Assembly: GCF_902833045.1 (NCBI RefSeq)
Contig: NZ_CADFDU010000012.1
Coordinates: 62,001 to 126,000 of the forward strand
Length of the DNA stretch: 64,000 nucleotides
Reading direction: 5' to 3'
Source of the DNA: Burkholderia sp. BCC0322
Lineage (GTDB): Bacteria; Pseudomonadota; Gammaproteobacteria; Burkholderiales; Burkholderiaceae
The notes beneath the pieces are model-generated. The model was not told where the DNA came from and made no database searches. It saw nothing but the letters and a program-made list of their open reading frames with translations. The position numbers and the translations under genes are program-made. Positions 48,097 through 55,773 of the stretch are shown here, in pieces (positions within the stretch are counted from its first letter, which is position 1; each line of letters starts with the position of its first letter).

Positions 48097-48978
48097 ATGC
48101 AGACAGATTTTTTCCTTGATGAACTTCCCGCGGAAACCGCAAACGCTCGACTGCTAAAGCTGCAGATGAGCGCGACCGGCGAGTCAATCGCTATTGCAGT
48201 CGTTGGGTGTTTCGAATCCGGGAAGCCGTTTGCGCGGACCGTCACGTCCAGGATTCTGCGCTGCCTGCCGCGTGATTTGGGGCGCGCTTGCCACGCTTTC
48301 GGCAACTTGCTTGTCGCCGACTACATGTCGTCCAGCTTGGTGGCCGAAGGGCGTGGGAGCGAGTGGAAACCCCCATTGGTGGGTATCGAAATCGGACCTG
48401 AATTCCTGGTGGAGGCCGACGACGAGGAGTCGGCCATTGTCTCCGCACTTGAGCGTTGTGCTTTGTTCAGTCCACCTGGCGAACAGGTGGGGACTGTCGT
48501 CGAAGAAGCGGCGCCTCGCTCGACTGACGAACGGCGATTCGTTCAAGCGGTGAAAGCTGAAGTCCTCCACCGCAATCCTAGTTTAGGCGTGGGATTCAAT
48601 CGTACCTTTAGTCTGACGCATGCAAGTCGCGAGTTCTCGATTGACTACGTAGGTCATGCCTATGCAACATGCTACGCTGCTATCAATCCAAAGGGACGTA
48701 GCCGTGTCCGGCTGAATACCGCGTCCGCTGGACTATGGCGGCTCGCGCGCGCACGGGACGCTTTTGGCTTTGCCGCGCCGGAACAGATTGAACTCACTGC
48801 GTGGGTACCAGCACCTGGGCTTCCAATTTACAGAGAAAGCGAATACGCGGCGCTGAATGATGTCGTCGCCGAACTCAGGGAGCAAGCTCGCCGCGAGTCC
48901 CTTAGTGTATTCACCGCGCATGACATTCACTCGGCGTCGAGCCGGCTGATATCCGAGGAAGTTGCAGCGCTGAATTAA
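48097..48978 (+). CDS. Unknown protein coupled to the HipA-like kinase
   Basis: A 293-residue cytosolic protein (starts MQTDFFLDELPAETANARLL). No family is recognised. It contains an acidic central stretch (EADDEESAIV) and two lysine/arginine-rich patches. It has almost no ribosome-binding site of its own and follows the kinase stop by 7 bases, which suggests translational coupling. It could be the substrate, antitoxin or effector of the kinase. Confidence 0.6.
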   Translation: MQTDFFLDELPAETANARLLKLQMSATGESIAIAVVGCFESGKPFARTVTSRILRCLPRDLGRACHAFGNLLVADYMSSSLVAEGRGSEWKPPLVGIEIGPEFLVEADDEESAIVSALERCALFSPPGEQVGTVVEEAAPRSTDERRFVQAVKAEVLHRNPSLGVGFNRTFSLTHASREFSIDYVGHAYATCYAAINPKGRSRVRLNTASAGLWRLARARDAFGFAAPEQIELTAWVPAPGLPIYRESEYAALNDVVAELREQARRESLSVFTAHDIHSASSRLISEEVAALN

Positions 48979-49161
48979 GCCACTTCTGCCTCCGCAAAGG
49001 ATTGGGCCGCCTGCGTCCCGACCTGTGGGTCCTTCATTGCGGAGAACTTCACGTACATTCCGGGGCCGACGCCCCAAGCCCTTGAGTGTTGCGGTTTCGT
49101 GCGACTGCAGCCGCCCATACGTCCAAGGTATACAAAAGCGCCGCCTTGGCGTACGGCAACG

Positions 49162-49632
49162 TCAATATTGGCGCTGATAGTCGGCCTCGTAACCCGCAAG
49201 CCGAGCGAGTGCGTCTAGAACCGCAATACTTTGGCTTAAGAGAAATATAACGCGCGTCGGCTCATCCCAGCCCGCGGCGTTGTGTTTTCCCCCGTGAAAC
49301 AAATTATTCCTTGTCGTCTTTACGGCAAGTAGAACCTTATTCAGCTCGCTATCTTCCTCGTCGAACCTGAGTGGGCTCCACTCCCAGGACATTGGCCCAT
49401 TGAACGTCTGAAGGTCGGGAGGCGATGCCAGAAGCTCTCTTGCCGCATGGCACGCTTGGTAGCGTGTCTCGTGTTCCCTGATGAACGCAGTCCAGTCTGG
49501 CAGGGCGGAGCCCCGCGGCCCCCTTCTCACTTTGCCATTCTCCTTCAGCGCGAACTCAAATCGAGAAAAGCGATAGAAGAAGTCGAAGGCCAAGTCTCGA
49601 ATTTGGTCTTGAATTTCGTCGCGACGCGTCAT
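49162..49632 (-). CDS. HEPN-domain protein, possible ribonuclease
   Basis: A 156-residue all-helical protein. Near its C-terminus VKTTRNNLFHGGKH contains the Rx4H motif that defines HEPN ribonucleases, preceded by a helix with a conserved acidic residue and followed by a long final helix (VIFLLSQSIAVLDALARLAG). HEPN proteins are common toxins and defence effectors. There is no MNT nucleotidyltransferase antitoxin next to it. ATG 49632 is used; a TTG lies two codons upstream. It is convergent with the HipA pair. Confidence 0.68.
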   Translation of the reverse strand: MTRRDEIQDQIRDLAFDFFYRFSRFEFALKENGKVRRGPRGSALPDWTAFIREHETRYQACHAARELLASPPDLQTFNGPMSWEWSPLRFDEEDSELNKVLLAVKTTRNNLFHGGKHNAAGWDEPTRVIFLLSQSIAVLDALARLAGYEADYQRQY

Positions 49633-49878
49633 TTGCAAGCAATTCGTCAGGCAGAAGTAAAAAAGCGCTTGCCTAATGTCGTGGCGTCAGCTCCATCGGC
49701 CGTGAAAGACGCTCCACAGGTGAAGGCGGCAATCATAATAGTCGCTTTTTGCAGGTGGCGGCTGCTTTTGCACAATAGCCCCACGTTGTCGAAAATGTAA
49801 CGTCTTTCTCGACAGTCAGTAAAATCTCGCCTTACAAGAGAGGGTTGGCAAAAACTGCGAGTAACGGGGAGCCCACAG
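49633..49878. other. Divergent promoter region
   Basis: Between the HEPN gene and the OLD-like chimera. AT-rich, no coding frame supported; it must contain both promoters. Confidence 0.4.
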
Positions 49879-50412
49879 ATGCATCTGGCGAAGCTAACGG
49901 TCAAAGGGTTTCGAAAAATTGAAGAGGCGGAGATGCTGTTCCGTCCGGGACTCAACATAGTTATTGGAGAAAACAATGCGGGCAAGACGGCGGTCATAGA
50001 CGCTTTGCGCGCGCTGCTCTCGACTACCGAGGAGGGCACGCTGCGCCTTGACGAGTCTGACCTGCACGTTGCCGCGGACGGTAAGCGCCCCAGTTGGTCT
50101 ATGAATGTGACCATCAAGGAGCTAGGGACGAGCCCGCTCGTTCAGGTGAGTCTGGTCGCCGCGACGGGGCATGACATCCGCGTGTCCACTGTCCATAGGG
50201 TGAAGGGAGAAAGTATCCCTGCCGTTCTGTATGTCACAAATCCGAAGTCACTCAATAGTCTGCTGACGGGCACCGCCGATGAGGAGGGGCGAATCGGGTA
50301 TGTTGCCGTTACGCGGGCTAGTGACTTGCTTATTCTTGCGATTCCCAAGTCCACTAAAGTGGAGAAGACAAAGGAGCTGAAAACAAAGGGCTTCACTGAA
50401 TGGCCAAGTTGA
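49879..50412 (+). pseudogene. In-frame chimera of an OLD-family ATPase N-terminus and a UvrD-helicase C-terminus (Gabija-type scar)
   Basis: A 177-codon frame joins two unrelated pieces. Codons 1 to about 80 are the start of an OLD-type overcoming-lysogenisation ATPase: MHLAKLTVKGFRKIEEAEM, then Walker A IGENNAGKT. Codons about 90-170 are the end of a UvrD/Rep helicase: motif V-like VSTVHRVKGESIPAVLYV and motif VI YVAVTRASDLLILAIP. Walker B, the Toprim nuclease and helicase motifs I-IV are all absent. The simplest reading is one internal deletion that fused gajA-like and gajB-like genes in frame. It is unlikely to be functional. Upstream promoter bases and the ATG appear intact. Confidence 0.72.
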
Positions 50413-50546
50413 TGCGCGTGCTGCCGAACGCGAACCGAGCACTTCGCGTTCCTGACCGCAAGAAGCTTGAAACGAGCAAGCCGCTCGGCATAAACGTGAC
50501 AAGCAAGGGGCAGGGCTATTACCCTGCCCCTGAATCACATCGGTAG
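50412..50546 (+). pseudogene. Truncated gene resembling the start of DUF6883 proteins
   Basis: An ATG overlaps the stop of the chimera (TGATG at 50410-50414) and opens a 44-codon frame beginning MRVLPNANRALRVPDRKKLE, which recalls the LPNAxRAxVxxxKL start of DUF6883 proteins. The similarity stops after about 20 residues, so it is probably a remnant of the third gene of the deleted locus. Confidence 0.35.
50506..50531. terminator. 10-bp hairpin
   Basis: AGGGGCAGGG and CCCTGCCCCT pair perfectly across a 6-base loop. It lies between convergent frames and could be a terminator, although no T-tract follows on either strand. Confidence 0.4.
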
Positions 50547-50732
50547 TCTGCCCCCCGCCTGTCTGCCGACTTCCCGGAGGGCGAGTAAGCGCAGATGCCG
50601 GACTATCGTCCTGTAGCTGCCCCTCCCGAGTTCAAGCCGGACGTTCGTCGGCCCTAGCTTCCTGCGTTGCTTCTTCAGCGACACGCACGCGCGCACGACA
50701 TCTGCGGCCGATATGCCTTTTCTTCCCCTCAT
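50535..50732 (-). CDS. KfrA-N-like small DNA-binding protein
   Basis: A 65-residue product containing ISAADVVRACVSLKKQRRKLGPTNVR and LGRGSYRTIVRHLRLLALREV. This is the pattern of the KfrA N-terminal DNA-binding domain (a helix, then pT..VR..LG.GS..TI...L), without the long coiled coil that normally follows. The ATG at 50732 follows GAGG. It may be a truncated kfrA or a stand-alone regulator of the element. Confidence 0.6.
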   Translation of the reverse strand: MRGRKGISAADVVRACVSLKKQRRKLGPTNVRLELGRGSYRTIVRHLRLLALREVGRQAGGRLPM

Positions 50733-50879
50733 CGATGACCTCGCAAGAATGCGCCGACCGGCTTTGGCCGGACGCAACACGTGTAGTCACCCCTCGGAAT
50801 TTGGTAAGCGAAACTGCGTGCGAAACGGCAAACGCTGATTCATCCTGGTTGTGTTTCATCAACCAGGGAGCGCGTCCAT

Positions 50880-51296
50880 ATGGATAACGCATCGCTTGAC
50901 ACAAAATCGCCCGGCGTTCGTACAGTCCTGCATTTGTCACCGGCCGTGATGGTCGCAGCACTTCTTTCGGCGCAAAAGAACGGATTGAGTCTGCGCGAAT
51001 GGCTTGACCGGGCCGTTGCCGACCGGATTGCCGACGACCACCCTGAGGGCGCGGCACCTTGGTCGGTACAGTCAGCCGACCTGTTTGCCCACGTTGCTAA
51101 CTGCTCGCCCGAGTTGCTGCATGGTCGGTGGTCGCTGCTGTTCGAGCGAGTGCTGCTGGACCGGTCCCTGTGGCATGAGCCGACCACGACCGTCGGCGAA
51201 TTTGAGGACGGAGAGCCGCTGAGGGAGCCGTTTATCGTGCCTGCCAGGCTGAGAAAAGCATGGCCGCGGTTGGTGGCGGAAGTCTTCTGTCTGTAA
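50880..51296 (+). CDS. Unknown protein with a possible ribbon-helix-helix start
   Basis: A 138-residue protein. Residues about 15-50 (VLHLSPAVMVAALLSAQKNGLSLREWLDRAVADRI) have the spacing of a short strand and two helices as in RHH/Arc-type proteins. The rest (LLFERVLLDRSLWHEP, PARLRKAWPRLVAEVFCL) matches nothing I know. The ATG at 50880 has GGGAG nine bases upstream. It is the first of a run of small plus-strand genes to 52163. Confidence 0.6.
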   Translation: MDNASLDTKSPGVRTVLHLSPAVMVAALLSAQKNGLSLREWLDRAVADRIADDHPEGAAPWSVQSADLFAHVANCSPELLHGRWSLLFERVLLDRSLWHEPTTTVGEFEDGEPLREPFIVPARLRKAWPRLVAEVFCL

Positions 51297-51340
51297 GCGA
51301 GAGCAACGGAACGCAATCGTTTCACGAGAGATATAGCGGC

Positions 51341-51469
51341 ATGAATCGCTATGAGGCAGAGAAATTATTGATGGTCGAAACGGGCATGGTATGGCCGAAA
51401 TTTCGACGTCGAAACTGTCGCCGAGCGTTTCTTGACAAGTCCACTTGCGACGTCGAAACGAAGACTTAG
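51341..51469 (+). CDS. Possible small protein (42 residues)
   Basis: Starts MNRYEAEKLLMVETGM and ends in CDVETKT. It fits the spacing of the run of small genes but has only a weak ribosome-binding site. A perfect 14-bp palindrome TTTCGACGTCGAAA lies inside it at 51401-51414. Confidence 0.35.
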   Translation: MNRYEAEKLLMVETGMVWPKFRRRNCRRAFLDKSTCDVETKT

Positions 51470-51487
51470 TCGGGAGGCGAACTGCTG

Positions 51488-51709
51488 ATGGAGTTAACAC
51501 GCGTGCATGCCGCGGTTGATGCTGCCTGCGCCTGCTACCCGCACCTAGAGTCGCTGGCGGTGCTTGAGCTGACTCGGTAGATACCGCACGTCTGAGTAAG
51601 CTTAGCCGCTTGGGCGCTGAATGTGGCGCCGCTGGAGCCGCTGCTGATGTCGGCGGACGAGCGATTGCTCTGACGGAGCGACTTCACAAAGCAATTGAGG
51701 GCAGTTGAT
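51488..51709 (+). pseudogene. Frameshifted small gene
   Basis: ATG 51488 opens a frame MELTRVHAAVDAACACYPHL...LAVLELTR that stops at 51580. The frame +2 relative to it continues from there with coding character (VDTARLSKLSRLGAECGAAG, ADVGGRAIALTERLHKAI) and ends with TGA overlapping the next ATG (TGATG at 51707-51711). Joined, the two give a product of about 73 residues that fits the operon, so a small indel near 51,575 has broken it, unless a programmed shift occurs. Confidence 0.5.
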
Positions 51710-52013
51710 GTTGAGAATAACAGTGGAGCTATGGCCAAGCGGACGTGAGTCCGGGTGCCGCGTGATTGCAACGGCGGACATCGGACGGATACAAAACGGC
51801 GCGCACGCCGACTACGAGGTGCGTCTCGACGAGAGCCCGCTCGGTAATGTTGGCGACGTCGCAACAGTGCGGGAGTATCCGCGCTGGTCAGCGTCGATGT
51901 GGGACCTCGTGGCTAGATGCATTGCTGCTGCCCTGTCTAGCGGCCGCGAGGAGCTACCGCCTCGCCCTGTGCTCCCGGAAGTGCCGGTGCACAAGTGCGA
52001 CGGCCTGAGCTAA
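51708..52013 (+). CDS. Conserved-looking small protein of mobile elements
   Basis: A 101-residue protein starting MLRITVELWPSGRESGCRVIATADIGR. Small proteins with this LRITVELWP..R start occur in phages and integrative elements of beta- and gamma-proteobacteria in my knowledge, function unknown. Its ATG overlaps the stop of the preceding frame (TGATG), so translation is coupled. Residue pattern EYPRWSASMWDLVARCIAAAL suggests one amphipathic helix. Confidence 0.6.
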   Translation: MLRITVELWPSGRESGCRVIATADIGRIQNGAHADYEVRLDESPLGNVGDVATVREYPRWSASMWDLVARCIAAALSSGREELPPRPVLPEVPVHKCDGLS

Positions 52014-52163
52014 GTGCGGGTGAGCGAAATCCCCGAGCCGGCACAGACCTTTTTCAGGCAGCGCATCGCATACAGCAGTCGGCCGGTCATCGACGACGAC
52101 CCCGAGCCAATGGATTGTGCGTATCCGTGGGATTGGGAGGACTTCGTGGGTAGTCGACGGTAG
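52014..52163 (+). CDS. Small acidic protein directly after the previous stop
   Basis: GTG 52014 follows the TAA of the previous gene with no gap and is in the same frame. The product (VRVSEIPEPAQTFFRQRIAYSS..., then DCAYPWDWEDFVGSRR) has a Trp/Asp-rich end that looks coding. It is either a separate short gene or the tail of the 51708 protein cut off by a nonsense change at 52011. Confidence 0.45.
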   Translation: MRVSEIPEPAQTFFRQRIAYSSRPVIDDDPEPMDCAYPWDWEDFVGSRR

Positions 52164-52225
52164 CGGTTCTTCTCACGCTTTCTCAACGAAAGTGAGAAAA
52201 ATCCAACGATGGACTGACCCCAAAT

Positions 52226-52255
52226 GTACTGCACTTTTTGTCAAAAGTGCAGTAC
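52226..52255. repeat. Perfect 13-bp inverted repeat
   Basis: GTACTGCACTTTT and AAAAGTGCAGTAC are separated by TGTC. The perfect stem in an AT-rich setting could be an operator, a recombinase site, a terminator or the cap of a small RNA. Confidence 0.6.
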
Positions 52256-52310
52256 CGGGAAAGCCTCGTCCGACAAGGCTCAGCGCGGACTGTATGTGTG
52301 CATGTCCACC

Positions 52311-52326
52311 CTGTTTTTTTGTACAG
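52311..52326. promoter_or_regulatory. LexA-box-like sequence
   Basis: CTGTTTTTTTGTACAG matches the SOS operator consensus CTGT-N8-ACAG. No gene start lies close downstream on either strand, which weakens the call. Confidence 0.35.
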
Positions 52327-52580
52327 ATTTCGCGTCTGCCTTTCTCGTGTTCAAGTTTTTGCAAGCTTTAATTACCAGCGGTATCGCAGATACAGAGGCT
52401 CGGCTTACGTCCGACGGGAATGCCCACGTCCACGAGGGAGACCAGCACACGAAGCGAAATCTCCGGCGTGCCGGCGGCTGGCGTGACGCGAGAGGGAAGG
52501 GAGCTCACAGCGTGAATTGTGCCCCTTGCGTATTCGATGTCCGGGCACCGATGGCGTCGTGTGAGACATTCGCTCGTCAG

Positions 52581-53039
52581 TTATTTTTCGTACTTTACTG
52601 TTTTGCTCCCGACCTGAATTCTGCGGTGTATCCGACGCCTGCCCGTGCGCACGACGCCGTCCATTGGGATTTGAGTCGTAGTCCCCGCGTTGTACTCACG
52701 CGCGAGTCGTCCCGGCTGCACGTCGATGCCGAGCTTACGGAACGCCTCGGCCGCGATGTTCTCAAACGGCGCCGCCGGTGCCGGCCTGCCCGTGAATTTG
52801 TTGACACGCGTCTTGGCGTATACGCCCTTGCTGACACGCACAAGGCGTCCATCGCTGACCATTTTTGCGAGCACCCGGCCAACCTGGGCGGCACTGCCAA
52901 GCGGGGCGACCTCTGAGCGCAGAATGACGACCCCTGCTCCTCGTTCGATAAAGAGCACGAGTCGGTCTTCAATTTTTGCTCGCCTTCCTTTCCGTGTGCC
53001 ATCGTCTACATGCGTTTGCAGAGGTTCGTTCTCGTTCAT
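52581..53039 (-). CDS. DUF6088/AbiEi-like winged-helix protein
   Basis: A 152-residue protein. RAKIEDRLVLFIERGAGVVILRSEVAPLGSAAQVGRVLAKMVSDGRLVRVSKGVYAKTRV is the N-terminal winged helix seen in DUF6088 proteins and in AbiEi-type antitoxins, followed by the DUF6088-like FENIAAEAFRKLGIDVQPG..AREYNAGTTTQIP and a basic end (GRRRIHRRIQVGSKTVKYEK). No AbiEii nucleotidyltransferase toxin is beside it. ATG 53039 is tentative; an in-frame ATG at 53063 is as likely. Confidence 0.68.
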   Translation of the reverse strand: MNENEPLQTHVDDGTRKGRRAKIEDRLVLFIERGAGVVILRSEVAPLGSAAQVGRVLAKMVSDGRLVRVSKGVYAKTRVNKFTGRPAPAAPFENIAAEAFRKLGIDVQPGRLAREYNAGTTTQIPMDGVVRTGRRRIHRRIQVGSKTVKYEK

Positions 53040-53405
53040 GGACTTATCGATTGGCGTGTACATCGTGCGCGGATGCGTTCGTAAGCCAGCAACTGCCGAC
53101 GTGGTCAACGGGCCGCAAGCGTATGCATCCCGATGCCCGCCATATCGCGCAAGTTCGCTGGGACGTTTGGCGAGTGCACCATCGCTTGCAACGACAGATG
53201 TCGGCGATTGACTGGCCGTAGACTTCCGCACGGTACCCACCGGCACAAGTTTGGCACAGGGCGGCCCTCGCTGGTAATCACGATTTCGCGCTCTCGTCTC
53301 CGATTGATTGCCGGAGATTGCCAGTGGACGTCAATGTAAAGGGCGAGCGAACTTCCTGGCGCTACACGCATTGCGCGACATCGCGCATACGTGAGGACAG
53401 AGAAC
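53040..53405. other. Divergent intergenic region
   Basis: No gene supported between the DUF6088-like gene and the gene at 53406. Confidence 0.4.
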
Positions 53406-54041
53406 ATGCTTTTTGAACCGATGGTAATTGATGGGGTGCTGGTGAGCAGTGGTCGCGTCATGCGGCCCGAGCAGGTCAAGGAAAGCCTGGCGGACCGCCC
53501 GGCTGTGCGAAAGGAGGTCGGCGGCTGGTACCTATGCGGGGACGTGCAACGAGGGATGTTCGATGCGCTGGTCGGCAGTCAAGGTCACTGCACGATGCAG
53601 ATGACCGTGTTCCGGGGAGCGTCGTCGGGCAATTATGGCGTCTTCACGCAGCAGGTGGAGGGCTTCCAGCATCGCTTCGTGCTGCCCCTGTACGAACCGC
53701 GCGTAGTTGAGTTGCTTCGCTCGCTGCGGGACGAACCGGTCCAACTGTCGCTGGGGAGGCAGAACGAGGACGCTGCACTGTTGGTTCGGCAGCGTCTGCC
53801 GTGGCCTCTGGTTGCGGAAGTGTTCCGCTTCACGCAACGGGTGGGCGACATCCGGGTCTCGGATGTATTTGCGGGCGGTCGCCTAATTCTCGATAAGGCG
53901 AGGGCAGCCGACGCGGTTGTGGAGTTTCCCGACATGCCGCGCCCGACGGAAATATGCGTTTCGTTTGTCGTGCCCGAAGAGGCGCTGCTCGCGCACGAGC
54001 AGCTCGGCGGCGCGGCTTCAGTCGGGAAGGCAGTCCACTAG
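53406..54041 (+). CDS. Unknown island protein
   Basis: A 211-residue protein (MLFEPMVIDGVLVSSGRVMRPEQ...). No domain recognised. The stretch RLPWPLVAEVFRFTQRV vaguely repeats the end of the 50880 product. ATG 53406 follows AGGA by 8 bases; a GTG five codons upstream is possible. A hairpin follows the gene at 54081. Confidence 0.6.
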   Translation: MLFEPMVIDGVLVSSGRVMRPEQVKESLADRPAVRKEVGGWYLCGDVQRGMFDALVGSQGHCTMQMTVFRGASSGNYGVFTQQVEGFQHRFVLPLYEPRVVELLRSLRDEPVQLSLGRQNEDAALLVRQRLPWPLVAEVFRFTQRVGDIRVSDVFAGGRLILDKARAADAVVEFPDMPRPTEICVSFVVPEEALLAHEQLGGAASVGKAVH

Positions 54042-54080
54042 CAACCGGTGCCGCGCCGGCGCACTGGAGGGCATCGTCGA

Positions 54081-54100
54081 AATCTGATTAGGGCTCGCTG
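54081..54100 (+). terminator. Terminator-like hairpin
   Basis: GGGCTCGC and GCGAGCCC form an 8-bp stem with loop TGTC, followed by GTTTCCC. It lies 40 bases after the stop of the 53406 gene. Confidence 0.55.
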
Positions 54101-54195
54101 TCGCGAGCCCGTTTCCCTGGCGCGCCGCCCCTTATGCCAGTGATGCTCACGCTGGCGAGCACCTCGACGGTCGGGCTCCTCCTCACGTCGTCGCG

Positions 54196-54702
54196 TTATT
54201 CGGGAGGCTGCGACTTGGTGACGCGGGGTGTAGCAATTCCATTATCGCGGTAAGGACGCAGAAGCGGAGGATACGGACAATCGGGTGCGAGCGGCATCAG
54301 TTTCGCCGCCAGAGCTTTTGCGTCCTCGCGCTTCCCATGCGCAATTGCAAGCGCGTAGTTCTTCCATACATCGGGCCACTCCCGCGTCATGTATTCGAAC
54401 GCGTCGGGACGACGCACTGCACGGTTGACGAAGTCGCCCATGTAAATTGTGCAGAACTGGTACGCTTCAACCAGAACGCTCAATGTGTTGTGCTCAACGC
54501 GAAGGCGCAGTCCGAAGCGTTCGAAGAGTGTGTTCAGCTTTTCTTTGTCGTTCGGTAAGAACGCAGGATAACCATCGGCACCGACCTCGCATTCGGGAAA
54601 GAACATTTCCAGCATGGCGGCGAGTTCCGGTTCACGCGGGGAACCGAGCAACGGCTCCTGCTTCAACGGTCTCAATGCTTCTTCAAACTTTTTGGGGTCC
54701 AT
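54196..54702 (-). CDS. Unknown protein
   Basis: A 168-residue protein from ATG 54702 (MDPKKFEEALRPLKQEPLL). It is mostly helical with LNTLFERFGLRLRVEHNTLSVL and a Trp-rich segment (MTREWPDVWKNYALAIAHGKRED). The frame is open 78 codons further upstream with less convincing composition, so the start is uncertain. Not recognised. Confidence 0.5.
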   Translation of the reverse strand: MDPKKFEEALRPLKQEPLLGSPREPELAAMLEMFFPECEVGADGYPAFLPNDKEKLNTLFERFGLRLRVEHNTLSVLVEAYQFCTIYMGDFVNRAVRRPDAFEYMTREWPDVWKNYALAIAHGKREDAKALAAKLMPLAPDCPYPPLLRPYRDNGIATPRVTKSQPPE

Positions 54703-55147
54703 TAACGTCGGTGCTAAGTCGGCGTGCGTTGACGCGTATGGCGATAACGCGGTCAAGAAAAAAACGTCGGGAAAAGCGACTACCTGTGAAGCATCGCGAA
54801 CGTTTACCGGAAACGACAGATAGGACGTTCGATTCACGAGCAAGCCACAAATGAGTGAGAGCGTTATTGCGTGTATGTTTCCAGGAGAAAGGTCGGGGAC
54901 AAGAGACACGCGCTGAGTTCGTGGCTCTCGTCTCAACCATTCGTTTAACGCCTATTCGAATTCTGCCATCCGAGCCAAGGCATCGGCAATTGAAGGGCAG
55001 GTAACTGTATCGTCCTCTACGAAGCCCACAGGCTCGGCACTTTGCCAACACGCAGGTTTACGGCGCCAACTGCCAAACCTTGAATGTCAGCCGGAGCACG
55101 GCCCGCGTATCTTGCCTCGACTCTATCGGGAGGGGGCTATGCGCTCG

Positions 55148-55441
55148 CTACCTGGGGCTGATGCGGTTTTGAGCGTCGGCCTGTGCCTCCTTCTCAAACC
55201 TTTGGAAATCACATGGATTTCCTGCCAGCCCGTCCTCGAACCCCACTCGGGAGGGGTCATTCTTTTTGACGATTTTCGCTCCTTTTTCGTCGAACCCGTA
55301 CTTTTCTCCGTGGTAACAACGACGGAGGCCGTGGCAATAAGCATAGGCATAGTCGAACTGCTCAGCCGTTTGACAATATTTCAGAAGTAGGCTGCCGGCT
55401 GTAAGGTGTCTGACAAATTCGGCATGGGTAATCGTAGTCAT
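55148..55441 (-). CDS. Small unknown protein
   Basis: A 97-residue protein (MTTITHAEFVRHLTAGSLLLKYCQTAEQFDYAYAYCHGL...). Tyr/Cys/His-rich centre (YAYCHGLRRCYHGEKYG). The ribosome-binding site is weak. No family recognised. Confidence 0.5.
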   Translation of the reverse strand: MTTITHAEFVRHLTAGSLLLKYCQTAEQFDYAYAYCHGLRRCYHGEKYGFDEKGAKIVKKNDPSRVGFEDGLAGNPCDFQRFEKEAQADAQNRISPR

Positions 55442-55727
55442 GAGATGTTTTCTGTATGTTGAGCGTTACAGCGACAAACTGTGGATTCCCGCTTCAGTGG
55501 CCAGTCGCAGCTCGGGCTTCGGTCGGCGAGTTCAATTTGCCATCAAGCCAGGGGGCGGGCGGCGCTCGCAAGCTCGTCAGTTCGCTTTGCGTCCACGGCA
55601 TATAGCGACGGGGTGTTTATACTGGCGGGCGAATCGTTTTAGAAAGCCTCATTGCGTGCCTCGACGACCTGGTATTCAGATGCAGTGCCGATAGGCTGAC
55701 TGAAGATGAGGAGGGGGCATCGGTGTC
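55442..55727. other. Gap upstream of the small gene
   Basis: No gene supported. One TATAGCGACG box (55601-55610) occurs here; the same motif recurs upstream of other island genes. Confidence 0.4.
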
Positions 55728-55754
55728 AAAAAAGAGCCACCCCAACGGGGTGGC
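55728..55754 (-). terminator. Rho-independent terminator after the SSB-like gene
   Basis: GCCACCCC and GGGGTGGC form a perfect 8-bp stem with a 3-base loop, followed on the minus strand by CTC and TTTTTT. It lies 20 bases after the stop at 55774. Confidence 0.85.
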
Positions 55755-55773
55755 CGAACTGAACGATTCGTGT

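Larger units (their letters stand above)
52164..52580. other. Non-coding region with hairpin and LexA-like site
   Basis: No gene supported. It contains the 13-bp hairpin at 52226-52255 and the CTGT-N8-ACAG site at 52311-52326. Confidence 0.45.

Noticed and set aside
52224-52916. 230-codon plus-strand frame
   Set aside because: It overlaps the DUF6088-like gene on the other strand and crosses the hairpin; its product has no recognisable features.
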